DNA of 64,000 nt from Rickettsiaceae bacterium. GTDB taxonomy: Bacteria > Pseudomonadota > Alphaproteobacteria > Rickettsiales > Rickettsiaceae. The stretch covers positions 110,001 through 174,000 of the forward strand of contig JACKKP010000001.1 in the NCBI GenBank assembly GCA_024236375.1. Reading direction: 5' to 3'. This document shows, piece after piece, positions 18,713 to 27,232 of the stretch. A program made the position numbers and the translations under genes. The notes below the pieces were generated by a model. It was not told the origin of the DNA. It made no database searches and worked only from the letters and a program-made list of their open reading frames with translations. Positions within the stretch are counted from its first letter, which is position 1; each line of letters starts with the position of its first letter.

Positions 18713-21700
18713 ATGTCACAAATAAATTTTTATGGTCAATTGAGTAATGCTCAACAATTTGATCAAATTAAAATTAATATTGCAAGTCCGGAACAAGTAC
18801 GTTCTTGGTCTTATGGTGAAGTGCTAAAGCCTGAGACTATAAATTATAGAACATTTAAACCAGAAAAAGATGGTTTGTTTTGTGCAAAAATTTTCGGTCC
18901 TGTAAAAGATTTTGAATGTTTATGTGGAAAATATAAGCGTATGAAATATAGGGGGGTGACTTGTGAAAAATGTGGTGTAGAGGTTACTACTTCAAAAGTA
19001 AGACGCGAACGCATGGGGCATATTGAACTTGCTGCGCCAGTAGCTCATATATGGTTTTTGAAATCTCTTCCATCGCGGATTAGCACGTTGCTTGATATGA
19101 CGATGAAAGATTTAGAAAAAATATTATATTTCGAAAATTATGTTGTAATAGAGCCAGGTGTCACTTCTATTCAAAAGGGTGATCTTTTATCAGAAGATGG
19201 TTATTTAAAAGTTAGGGACGAATATGGCTTTGTAGCAATGATCGGTGCTGAAGTAGTACAAAAAATGCTTTCTGAACTTGATTTGCATGAGTTAAAAGAT
19301 CAATTAAAAGGCGAATTAAACGATACTTCTTCTGAAACAAAAAGAAAGAAAATTATAAAACGATTAAGACTTGTAGAGGATTTTATTGCTTCGGGAAATA
19401 AGCCTGAATGGATGGTAATGAATGTACTACCTGTGATTCCTCCTGAAATTAGACCATTAGTAATGCTCGATGGTGGTAGATTTGCTACCTCTGATTTAAA
19501 CGAATTATATAGAAGGGTAATTAATCGTAATAACCGTCTTAGAAGATTGATGGAACTAAAAGCTCCAGACATTATCATACGTAATGAAAAGCGTATGTTG
19601 CAAGAATCTGTAGATGCTTTATTTGATAATGGCAGACGCGGTAAAGTAGTTAAAAACGCTAATAAGCGCCCATTCAAGTCACTAAGTGATATGTTAAAGG
19701 GTAAGCAAGGACGTTTCCGTCAGAATTTGTTGGGTAAAAGGGTAGATTATTCAGGTCGTTCTGTAATTGTGGTTGGCCCTGAGATGAAGTTACATCAATG
19801 CGGATTGCCGAAAAAAATGGCACTCGAATTATTCAAACCATTTGTGTATGCAAAATTAGAATTATTTGGTATTGCGACTACTATTAAAGCAGCGAAAAAA
19901 ATAGTTGAATCTGAAAAAACAGAAGTTTGGGACATATTAGAAGAAGTAATTAGAGAACATCCAGTATTACTCAATCGTGCTCCAACTTTACACCGTTTAG
20001 GTATTCAGGCTTTTGAGCCATTACTGATTGAAGGTAAAGCAATCCAACTTCATCCATTAGTATGTGAGGCTTTTAATGCTGACTTTGATGGTGATACCAT
20101 GTCTGTTCATGTGCCTTTATCTTTAGAAGCTCAGCTTGAAGCTCGAGTGTTAATGATGTCAACAAATAATATTTTGAATCCTGCAAATGGTAAACCAATT
20201 ATTTCTGCAGATAAAGATATAGTGCTTGGATTATATTATCTAACTCTTGCCTTAGATAATGATCCAGGTGAAGGCATGGTATTTGATAATGTTCAGGAAA
20301 TAGAGTTTGCATTATTTGAGAAAGTAATCACTTTACATGCAAAAATAAAATATAGAGTTCCTTTGCTTAATTCAGATGGAGAGTTTGTATCTAATATAAT
20401 TGATACTACACCAGGACGGGTAATTCTATCCCAGTTGTTACCTAAGGGTAATCAACTAGATTTTAGGCTCATCAATAAAGAAATGACTAAGAAAAATATT
20501 ACTAGTGCAATAGATTCTGTCTATCGTTATTGCGGACAAAAAGCTACTGTAATATTTGCTGATCAGTTAATGGCGTTAGGTTTTAAATATGCTTGTAGCT
20601 CAGGTATATCGTTTGGTATGGACGATATGATAGTGCCTAAGAATAAAGCGCAATTTATTGCAGAAACGGATGAATTAGTAAATGAATTTGAGCAGCAATA
20701 TTTAGAAGGACTTATTACTTATGGAGAAAAATTTAATAAAGTAGTTGATGCATGGACTGCATGTACCGACAAAGTAGCAACACATATGATGGAAGAAATA
20801 GCAGTGTCTTCAACGCATTTAGCTGCAAATAATCAACAAAAACTCAACTCAATTCATATGATGGCACTGTCTGGTGCAAGAGGATCGGCAGCACAGATTA
20901 AGCAGCTTGCTGGTATGAGGGGGTTAATGACCAAGCCATCAGGGGAAATTATTGAAACTCCAATCAAATCCAACTTTAAGGAAGGTTTGACTGTACGTGA
21001 ATATTTTAACTCAACTCATGGTGCTCGTAAAGGTTTGGCGGATACAGCTTTAAAAACAGCTAACTCTGGTTATTTAACTAGAAAATTAGTAGATGTTGCT
21101 CAAGATTGTATCATTGTTGAGGAAGATTGTGGCACCACTAATGGTATAGAAATAGAAGCAATAATTGAAGGTGGGGAAATTATTGTTTCACTTGCTGAGC
21201 AAATCTTAGGTAGAACTTCCGCTATAGATGTAGTGCATCCAGTAAGTAATAAAGTTATTGTTGGTTCCGGAGAATTAATTAATGAAGAAAAATTAGACGA
21301 AATTGAAGCTGCAGGATTAGATTTAATTAAGATTAGATCGGTTTTAACTTGTGACACTAGAAAAGGTGTTTGCGCTCGTTGTTACGGACGTGATTTATCT
21401 TCTGGAATGATGGTATCAATAGGTGAAGCAATTGGTGTAATTGCTGCCCAATCTATTGGTGAGCCTGGTACCCAGTTGACTATGAGAACATTCCATATTG
21501 GCGGAGCTGCAACTAAAGGAACAGAAATATCTTCTGTAGAAAGTTCATATGATGCAGTCGTTAAGATCAAGGGCAAGAATTTGGTAACAAATTCTCAAGG
21601 AGCAAAAATTGTGATGAGTCGTGCTTGTGAGATATTACTTCTAGACGATAAAGGTAACGAAAAATCAAGTTCTAAAGTGCCTTATGGTGCAAAATTACTT

Positions 21701-22873
21701 ACTGATGATGGAGAAAAAGTTAAAAAAGGACAAAAATTAGCAGAATGGGATCCTTATACATTACCAATTATCACTGAAAAAACTGGTAAGGTAGTATTTA
21801 AGGATATGGTAGAAGATTTGTCTATTCGTACTATCATTGATGATGTAACAGGAATATCTAATAAAATTATTATTGAATCAAAGCAATATTCAAGGGGTGC
21901 AGAATTACGTCCTAGAATACAATTAGTAGATGCACAAGGCAAACCTGTAGAACTTTCGACTGGTTTTGAAGTAAAACATTACCTGCCAGTTGGAGCGGTT
22001 TTAAGTATTGAAGATGGACAAGAAGTTAATGCGGGTGATATTTTAGCCCGTATACCTCGTGAATCTACTAAAACTCGTGATATTACAGGAGGATTACCTC
22101 GTGTGGTAGAATTAGTAGAAGCGCGTAAGCCTAAAGATAGTGCTATAATAGCTGAAACAGAAGGCAGGGTAGAATTTGGCAAAGATTATAAATCAAAAAG
22201 GAGAGTTATTTTACATCCTAGTGATGGAACTAGCCCAATTGAATATGTAATCACTAAAGGAAAGCACGTTGTAGTAAATGAAGGTGATTATGTGAAACGT
22301 GGTGATATGATTATAGATGGTAATCCAGTGTTACAAGATATACTTAAAGTAATGGGTATTGAAGCACTTGCCAAATATATGATTTCAGAAATCCAAGCGG
22401 TTTATAGATTACAAGGTGTGCGTATCGATGATAAACACATTGAAGTGATTATTAGCAGAATGTTGCAAAAAGTAGAAATCATTGATGCTGGTGATAGTGA
22501 TCTGTTAGAAGGTAAGCAATTAGATTTATCTGAAATATTAGAAATAAATGATAAATTAGCAAATAATAATGCAAAGCTTGTTTTATATGAGCCTGTTTTA
22601 CAAGGTATTACAAAAGCTTCATTACAAACTAATTCGTTTATCTCCGCTGCTTCTTTCCAAGAAACTACAAAAGTTTTAACTGAAGCTGCTGTTGCTGGTA
22701 AAATAGATTATCTCCAAGGTCTTAAAGAAAACGTTATAGTAGGTAGATTAGTACCTACTGGCACAGGTTTTCATATGGGAATATTAAGAAAAAAAGCGGC
22801 TGAAAGAGATAAGCAAGAATTAATGCATCAGCAAAATAATGGAGACTCAGAGACTTTGGGTATAGCGCAATAA
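18713..22873 (+). CDS. rpoC: RNA polymerase beta' subunit
   Basis: This 1386-residue catalytic subunit has the N-terminal zinc ribbon (CLCGKYKR..CEKCGVE, about residues 69-90), the clamp and lid regions, the active-site Mg motif NADFDGD (in EAFNADFDGDTMSVH), the trigger loop region and the second zinc site (CDTRKGVCARCYG). A Shine-Dalgarno GAGGAAAA precedes the ATG. It ends the operon, with a strong stem-loop 17 bp downstream. Confidence 0.98.
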   Translation: MSQINFYGQLSNAQQFDQIKINIASPEQVRSWSYGEVLKPETINYRTFKPEKDGLFCAKIFGPVKDFECLCGKYKRMKYRGVTCEKCGVEVTTSKVRRERMGHIELAAPVAHIWFLKSLPSRISTLLDMTMKDLEKILYFENYVVIEPGVTSIQKGDLLSEDGYLKVRDEYGFVAMIGAEVVQKMLSELDLHELKDQLKGELNDTSSETKRKKIIKRLRLVEDFIASGNKPEWMVMNVLPVIPPEIRPLVMLDGGRFATSDLNELYRRVINRNNRLRRLMELKAPDIIIRNEKRMLQESVDALFDNGRRGKVVKNANKRPFKSLSDMLKGKQGRFRQNLLGKRVDYSGRSVIVVGPEMKLHQCGLPKKMALELFKPFVYAKLELFGIATTIKAAKKIVESEKTEVWDILEEVIREHPVLLNRAPTLHRLGIQAFEPLLIEGKAIQLHPLVCEAFNADFDGDTMSVHVPLSLEAQLEARVLMMSTNNILNPANGKPIISADKDIVLGLYYLTLALDNDPGEGMVFDNVQEIEFALFEKVITLHAKIKYRVPLLNSDGEFVSNIIDTTPGRVILSQLLPKGNQLDFRLINKEMTKKNITSAIDSVYRYCGQKATVIFADQLMALGFKYACSSGISFGMDDMIVPKNKAQFIAETDELVNEFEQQYLEGLITYGEKFNKVVDAWTACTDKVATHMMEEIAVSSTHLAANNQQKLNSIHMMALSGARGSAAQIKQLAGMRGLMTKPSGEIIETPIKSNFKEGLTVREYFNSTHGARKGLADTALKTANSGYLTRKLVDVAQDCIIVEEDCGTTNGIEIEAIIEGGEIIVSLAEQILGRTSAIDVVHPVSNKVIVGSGELINEEKLDEIEAAGLDLIKIRSVLTCDTRKGVCARCYGRDLSSGMMVSIGEAIGVIAAQSIGEPGTQLTMRTFHIGGAATKGTEISSVESSYDAVVKIKGKNLVTNSQGAKIVMSRACEILLLDDKGNEKSSSKVPYGAKLLTDDGEKVKKGQKLAEWDPYTLPIITEKTGKVVFKDMVEDLSIRTIIDDVTGISNKIIIESKQYSRGAELRPRIQLVDAQGKPVELSTGFEVKHYLPVGAVLSIEDGQEVNAGDILARIPRESTKTRDITGGLPRVVELVEARKPKDSAIIAETEGRVEFGKDYKSKRRVILHPSDGTSPIEYVITKGKHVVVNEGDYVKRGDMIIDGNPVLQDILKVMGIEALAKYMISEIQAVYRLQGVRIDDKHIEVIISRMLQKVEIIDAGDSDLLEGKQLDLSEILEINDKLANNNAKLVLYEPVLQGITKASLQTNSFISAASFQETTKVLTEAAVAGKIDYLQGLKENVIVGRLVPTGTGFHMGILRKKAAERDKQELMHQQNNGDSETLGIAQ

Positions 22874-22889
22874 AATTTTTACTGTTAAA

Positions 22890-22921
22890 CATAAGAGGTT
22901 AAGATTAATGAACCTCTTATG
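22890..22921 (+). terminator. Stem-loop after rpoC
   Basis: CATAAGAGGTT (22890-22900) pairs perfectly with AACCTCTTATG (22911-22921) around a 10-nt loop, 17 bp after the rpoC stop. It is followed by TCTTATAAG, not a long T-run, so termination may be weak or Rho-assisted. Confidence 0.6.
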
Positions 22922-23159
22922 TCTTATAAGATAGATTAAGTAACTGTTATAAAAATTTTTGTACTTTGATTTGATTAGTATACAAGAACTATTTGTATAA
23001 AATAATTCTTGCAAATAAATGTTGAATTTGTATACTGTAGACCTAATTATATGCATAAATCATTTATTTGATTATATGCATCACAACTTAATGTAAAATA
23101 ATACTAGTTATTACTTAAGTTTAGATAATAACTATAATTTTGATATAGAGTGGGATATA
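22922..23159. other. Gap between rpoC and rpmI, probably with the rpmI promoter
   Basis: No gene, tRNA or repeat is visible. The sequence is AT-rich. infC, which usually precedes rpmI-rplT, is not here, so the L35-L20 pair must have its own promoter in this gap; I could not single out a convincing -35/-10 pair. Confidence 0.3.
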
Positions 23160-23363
23160 ATGCCTAAGATGAAAACGCACTCTGGTGCAAAAAAAAGGTT
23201 TAAAGTAGTTGCTTCTGGGAAAGTTAAAGCTACTCAAGCTGGTAAGCAGCACTTTTTAAGAAGACGTACAAAAGCTCAGTTGCGAAACCTTAGAGGAACA
23301 ACAATGCTGTCTGACTCAGACGCAAAAAGGCTGAAAAAACTATTTCTGCCTAATGGTGCATAA
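23160..23363 (+). CDS. rpmI: 50S ribosomal protein L35
   Basis: This 67-residue basic protein opens with the diagnostic MPKMKTHSGAKKRFKV and contains HFLRRRTKAQLRNLRG. It precedes rplT by 30 bp as usual, but infC is missing upstream. Confidence 0.97.
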   Translation: MPKMKTHSGAKKRFKVVASGKVKATQAGKQHFLRRRTKAQLRNLRGTTMLSDSDAKRLKKLFLPNGA

Positions 23364-23393
23364 GTTAATAAAATTTAAAATAGATAAAATCAG

Positions 23394-23750
23394 ATGACAC
23401 GTGCAAAATCCGGATTAGTATCAAAAAAACGCCATAAAAAAATTATAAAGATGGCAAAAGGCTATCGTGGGAGAGCTAAAAATTGTTTTAGAATAGCTAT
23501 TGAAAAAGTAGAAAAAGGCTTGCAATACGCCTATCGTGATCGTAGAAATCGTAAGCGTGATTTTAGAGCATTGTGGGTGCAACGAATTAATGCTGCAGCA
23601 AGACTTTATGGTATGGTATATTCTACCTTAATTGGTGGTATGAAACAATTAGGAATTGAAGTGGATAGGAAAATTTTAGCAGAATTAGCTGTTAATAATC
23701 CTACAAGTTTTGCACAAATCGTAGAACAAGTAAAGCAGCAGGCCGCTTAA
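23394..23750 (+). CDS. rplT: 50S ribosomal protein L20
   Basis: This 118-residue protein has the basic N-terminal helix (GLVSKKRHKKIIKMAKGYRG) and the conserved RDRRNRKRDFRALWVQRINA core. It is needed for early 50S assembly. A stem-loop follows 11 bp after the stop. Confidence 0.97.
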   Translation: MTRAKSGLVSKKRHKKIIKMAKGYRGRAKNCFRIAIEKVEKGLQYAYRDRRNRKRDFRALWVQRINAAARLYGMVYSTLIGGMKQLGIEVDRKILAELAVNNPTSFAQIVEQVKQQAA

Positions 23751-23761
23751 ATTACCTTATT

Positions 23762-23801
23762 AGGTCTATTTGTTTATTAATAATAAATTCTAAATAGACC
23801 T
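23762..23801 (+). terminator. Stem-loop after rplT
   Basis: AGGTCTATTT (23762-23771) pairs perfectly with AAATAGACCT (23792-23801) around a 20-nt AT loop, directly behind rplT. The T-rich tail is poor. Confidence 0.55.
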
Positions 23802-23953
23802 TGTACAAATTCTTAAAGCTTTTCCAATATATCCTTAAGAAAAATCGAGTATTATAATTAACATTATAATCATATATCAAACTCTTAATTAAATCAGATA
23901 ATCTGTAATAACACATATTATAAGTAATTTACTTTATAGTTACTATGGCATTG

Positions 23954-24361
23954 TTAACAAAATAATTTGAATAATTTAGCGATAGCAAGAGCTATGAAGC
24001 TAAGGAAAGAGTGATCCATTTTATCAAATCTCATAGCGATCCTCTTATTTTCCTTTAATCTACCAAAGAAGCGCTCAATGATATTACGTTTTTTGTATAG
24101 TTTAACGTCATAAAAATCTTCAGGAGTTAATACGGAATCCTCTGGTAAATAAACTCCTTTAAATGGTATTACAGGAGTCACTCCGTGTGATTTAATAATA
24201 CTCCTAACATTTGCAGTGTCGTACCCCTTGTCGGCCACAAGGTATTTTATTTTATCCCACGGCAGTTCTTGGTTAAGCTCTTCAAAGCTTTTACAATCTT
24301 GTCTTTGCGCTGGAAACAGTTTACAAGCTACAACCGAGTGGTCACTAATTGCAACGTGCAT
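23954..24361 (-). CDS. IS5-family transposase, C-terminal frame (orfB)
   Basis: This frame supplies the second Asp (YLVADKGYDT) and the catalytic Glu (IIERFFGRLKENKRIAMRFD) of the DDE site. It opens upstream of its first ATG: GAQATGRGRKGLGTTM is in frame, the conserved sequence joining the two halves, so the product is made by a +1 (or -2) shift at the A7 run. Whether the shift is programmed slippage or a disabling mutation cannot be decided here. Confidence 0.82.
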   Translation of the reverse strand: MHVAISDHSVVACKLFPAQRQDCKSFEELNQELPWDKIKYLVADKGYDTANVRSIIKSHGVTPVIPFKGVYLPEDSVLTPEDFYDVKLYKKRNIIERFFGRLKENKRIAMRFDKMDHSFLSFIALAIAKLFKLFC

Positions 24362-24386
24362 AGTTGTGCCTAAACCCTTTCTTCCT

Positions 24387-24785
24387 CTACCGGTCGCTTG
24401 TGCTCCTCTCTTTTTTTAAAGCGCCTCCCCCATGTCTGTGCAACGGCACAATTGAACCATCAACGAAGATTATATCTATCGCTATCTCTTTAAGGCTTTG
24501 CAAATAATATAATAACTTCCAAAAGAACCCTTTCTCACTCCATCTTTTATATCTGGTATAAATCGTATGCCAATTGCCATATTCCTCAGGTAGATCTCTC
24601 CATGATACACCAGTCCTTAAAATATATAGCACTCCACAAAAAAAATTGTAATTACTCACTTTCGTAGGTCTACCTAGTTTTTGTTTCGCTTCCTCTAAAA
24701 ATGGCTCTATTAACTCCTTGAATCTCCCTTCTTTTATTGGATATTTTCTCTCTTCTCTCATAATTGAATCCTCTCTATTGTTCAA
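24387..24785 (-). CDS. IS5-family transposase, N-terminal frame (orfA)
   Basis: This 132-residue frame contains the IS5-type helix-turn-helix region (GRPTKVSNYNFFCGVLYILR), the conserved TGVSWRDLPEEYGNWHTIY block and the first catalytic Asp in IIFVDGSIV. It runs into a stop after KKERSTSDR. The overlap with the second frame contains AAAAAAAG (complement of 24410-24417), a plausible slippage site. The M at residue 9 (24761) may be the real start. Confidence 0.85.
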   Translation of the reverse strand: MNNREDSIMREERKYPIKEGRFKELIEPFLEEAKQKLGRPTKVSNYNFFCGVLYILRTGVSWRDLPEEYGNWHTIYTRYKRWSEKGFFWKLLYYLQSLKEIAIDIIFVDGSIVPLHRHGGGALKKERSTSDR

Positions 24786-24836
24786 TTAGCATACCACTTC
24801 TCCTATACTTTTAAAATTATTTTGTTAACAATGCCA

Positions 24837-24993
24837 TAGTCATTTACAATAGAGTATTGCATTTAAAGAAAAAGAAATTGCTTGATGTGTAAGTCTTCCA
24901 TGTAAGATAAATATTGGTTGACCCAGCGTTTGAGATTAGCACAAAGCTTTTTCTCTTATTCACACCTCAGCAATACTTTATTGTAAAGAACTA
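24837..24993 (-). repeat. MITE-like repeat, copy 1
   Basis: A ~155-bp element with imperfect terminal inverted repeats of about 24 bp (TTTACAATAGAGTATTGC at 24843-24860 against GCAATACTTTATTGTAAA at 24970-24987), bounded by TA. The minus strand is ~85-90% identical by eye to 63181-63334. Internally one frame reads KKLCANLKRW..YMEDL, which looks like a transposase tail, so it is probably a deletion derivative of an insertion sequence. The IS5-like element abuts its end. Confidence 0.75.
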
Positions 24994-25027
24994 TCTAGTT
25001 CTTATTTAAGAACAAAGTGACTCTAAT

Positions 25028-25378
25028 TTAACTCGCCCTTAGGTGTTGGTTAGAATTAACTGGTAAATTTTGTGCGCTCCATTGTATAATACCTCCTTTA
25101 AGATTATATAAATTATGTAATGGAGTATTTTCTTGCAGGAGTTGGCATGCGCGCATTGAACGAACTCCAACTGCGCATTGTAATATTATTTTTGTGTTTG
25201 TGGAGATATTTAATTTATCTATTTCAGTTAACAGACATGACAAGGGAATATTAATTGCTCCATCAATACAATTACTAAGAAATTCATATGGTTCTCGTAC
25301 ATCGATTAAAAGGATACGTTCATTCTTCAACCATTGATATAAAACTTCTGGAGTAATTTCTCTTATGATATTAGTCAT
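25028..25378 (-). CDS. Rhodanese-domain protein
   Basis: This 116-residue single-domain rhodanese has the N-terminal motif LLIDVREPYEF (23-33), the middle DGAINIPLS and the active-site loop QCAVGVRSM with catalytic Cys68, followed by LKGGIIQW. The family moves sulfane sulfur from thiosulfate or persulfides; a role in tRNA thiolation or Fe-S supply is possible. It starts 2 bp after the stop of the GapR-type gene, so the two are translationally linked. Confidence 0.9.
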   Translation of the reverse strand: MTNIIREITPEVLYQWLKNERILLIDVREPYEFLSNCIDGAINIPLSCLLTEIDKLNISTNTKIILQCAVGVRSMRACQLLQENTPLHNLYNLKGGIIQWSAQNLPVNSNQHLRAS

Positions 25379-25380
25379 TT

Positions 25381-25617
25381 TTATATTTCTAAGGCTGATC
25401 TATATAATTCTAATATAGCTTCCTCTTCTGCTAATGAATTTTTGTCTTTCTTTTTCAAGCGTAATACTTGTTTCATAATTTTAGTATCAAAACCATTAGC
25501 CTTTGCCTCATCGTAAATCTGCTTAATATCCTCTGCGATATCGGCTTTGTCACTTTCTAATCTCTCAATTTTTGTAATATATTGTTTTAAAACATCTGCG
25601 GCTATGACGTTGCTCAT
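25381..25617 (-). CDS. GapR/DUF2312 (UPF0335) family DNA-binding protein
   Basis: This 78-residue protein matches the alphaproteobacterial DUF2312 family: an N-terminal coiled-coil helix with YITKIERLESDKADIAEDIK (13-32), then IYDEAKANGFDTKIMKQVLR and KKKDKNSLAEEEAIL. In Caulobacter the family member GapR binds overtwisted AT-rich DNA in front of replication and transcription forks. Family identity is firm; the function here is by homology. It is the first gene of a pair with the rhodanese. Confidence 0.9.
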   Translation of the reverse strand: MSNVIAADVLKQYITKIERLESDKADIAEDIKQIYDEAKANGFDTKIMKQVLRLKKKDKNSLAEEEAILELYRSALEI

Positions 25618-25756
25618 TAATTTCCAATTTTAATTAATTTCCTATTATTATATCAATTTAATTACGATTTTAAATAAAAATAAAATACTTGCATTAATCA
25701 CATTCTTTATCCATTATATAACCATAAGTTAATTGTTGTATTTTCTTGAATTGTAT

Positions 25757-26311
25757 ATGTTATATGATATAGCGGGGTCTTTATTTTGGATTTGTGTTGC
25801 ATTTATTTTAATCTACTTAATTCTAAGGTTGTATCACTGTAAGAAAACAATCGATAAAAAAAATGTGGAATTAGTTAAGTACTATCTAGATACAAAATTT
25901 ATTTGTAAGTATTTACTAGAAAGTTTAACAACTTCTGATTCAAATAAATTTTGTACTCAATTTATGAACAAAATAATAGAATATTATTATTTAGATGATA
26001 TTATCATTATAGATTCATTAGATATGCCAAATATTGAAACACAAACTGTACTACGTAAAGAAATTATAGGTTATATCAGGAACAATATTGAACTAATTGC
26101 ATTTGAGCTCAGAATTAAAAATTTAGCAAAATTTCAATTTGATTTAGGAGAGAAAAAATTCAACATTCATATATCTAGAATATTGACTGCAGATGATTCT
26201 AATAGTTTCGTAGTATGTGTAGAAAAATATCCTTCGTTACTTGCACCTCAAGAGAGAAATAGTCTAGAAAATAGTATTAATCTGCTAAAAAATAGGTTAT
26301 TTTACAATTAA
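25757..26311 (+). CDS. Membrane-anchored hypothetical protein
   Basis: Starting from the ATG at 25757 (a TTG frame begins at 25733), this ~184-residue protein has one strongly hydrophobic segment (IAGSLFWICVAFILIYLILRLY) near the N-terminus followed by a basic cytoplasmic stretch, giving N-out/C-in topology. The soluble part is mixed alpha/beta with no motif I recognise. It precedes queF by 23 bp and may share its transcript. Confidence 0.5.
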   Translation: MLYDIAGSLFWICVAFILIYLILRLYHCKKTIDKKNVELVKYYLDTKFICKYLLESLTTSDSNKFCTQFMNKIIEYYYLDDIIIIDSLDMPNIETQTVLRKEIIGYIRNNIELIAFELRIKNLAKFQFDLGEKKFNIHISRILTADDSNSFVVCVEKYPSLLAPQERNSLENSINLLKNRLFYN

Positions 26312-26334
26312 TTTTTGTAATTAAGATATTTGAA

Positions 26335-27165
26335 ATGAACAAGACAATATTAGGTAAAGAGACTAATTATTCTTTTCACTATGATAGTAATTTACTTTTT
26401 CCAATACCACGAAAATTAGCTAGAGACAAAATGAACTGGAGTGCTCATTTAGAGAAAAATTTTCATGGGATAGATATTTGGAATTGTTATGAAATGTCAT
26501 GGCTTGCACAAAATGGATTACCGCAAGTGAGAATTTTAAGATTATATATTGATGCTAGTTCACCAAATATTGTAGAGTCAAAATCTCTCAAGCTTTACTT
26601 GACTTCATTCAGTAATGATAAATTTGATGATCAAGCCTCAGTGCTGAATATAATAAAAAATGATTTAAGTAAATTAGTTGATACCGAGGTTAAAGTAGTT
26701 TTAATGCCGCTTAATGCAGTTAATGGTGATAAAATTCATTTTTTTAAAGGGCAGAATATAGATAATGTAGTTGATATAGAAATAAAAGATTATAATGTGA
26801 ATAAAGAGCTACTTAGTATCAAAAGCGATGCTATTATTAGCGAAGAATTATATTCTAATTTACTAAAATCTAATTGTTTAGTCACTAATCAACCAGACTG
26901 GGCATCAATTTATATTAAATATAAAGGTAAACAAATCGATCATGTGGGTTTACTAAAGTATATTATTTCTTTCAGAAACCATAACGAATTTCACGAGCAA
27001 TGCATAGAGCGTATTTTTATTGATATAATGGACAAATGTATGCCTGAAGAATTAACAATTTATGCGAAATACACAAGGCGTGGTGGAATTGATATTAATC
27101 CTTATCGTACTAATATACAATATAGTATTAATGATATAGATCAAACTCGGGATATAAGGCAATAA
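26335..27165 (+). CDS. queF: 7-cyano-7-deazaguanine (preQ0) reductase
   Basis: QueF reduces preQ0 to preQ1 with NADPH in queuosine synthesis. This is the long, two-domain form (276 residues, like E. coli QueF). It has the motif ESKSLKLYLTSFSN (about 82-95), the catalytic Cys181 in SNCLVTNQPDW, and FRNHNEFHEQCIERI. All key residues are present. Its presence suggests the organism can make preQ1 from preQ0 for tRNA modification; other queuosine genes are not in the window. Confidence 0.95.
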   Translation: MNKTILGKETNYSFHYDSNLLFPIPRKLARDKMNWSAHLEKNFHGIDIWNCYEMSWLAQNGLPQVRILRLYIDASSPNIVESKSLKLYLTSFSNDKFDDQASVLNIIKNDLSKLVDTEVKVVLMPLNAVNGDKIHFFKGQNIDNVVDIEIKDYNVNKELLSIKSDAIISEELYSNLLKSNCLVTNQPDWASIYIKYKGKQIDHVGLLKYIISFRNHNEFHEQCIERIFIDIMDKCMPEELTIYAKYTRRGGIDINPYRTNIQYSINDIDQTRDIRQ

Positions 27166-27198
27166 CAATAAATGAGTTCCTAAGAATTTATAATAAAA

Positions 27199-27228
27199 AT
27201 AGAGAATGTAGTAATTAATTTTCTCTAT
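27199..27228. terminator. Stem-loop between convergent queF and the next gene
   Basis: ATAGAGAA (27199-27206) pairs with TTCTCTAT (27221-27228) around a 14-nt loop in the 67-bp gap between two convergent genes. It could act as a bidirectional terminator, though it is AU-rich. Confidence 0.4.
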
Positions 27229-27232
27229 ATAC

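Larger units (their letters stand above)
23944..24838 (-). mobile_element. IS5-family insertion sequence (~890 bp), IS427-like two-frame transposase
   Basis: The element is bounded by perfect inverted repeats of about 22 bp: TGGCATTGTTAACAAAATAA at the left (from 23946) and its complement ending at 24836. The flanking TA at 23944-23945 and 24837-24838 looks like a TA target duplication. The two transposase frames inside run on the minus strand and overlap at a run of seven A. It sits directly against a MITE-like repeat on its right. Confidence 0.88.
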
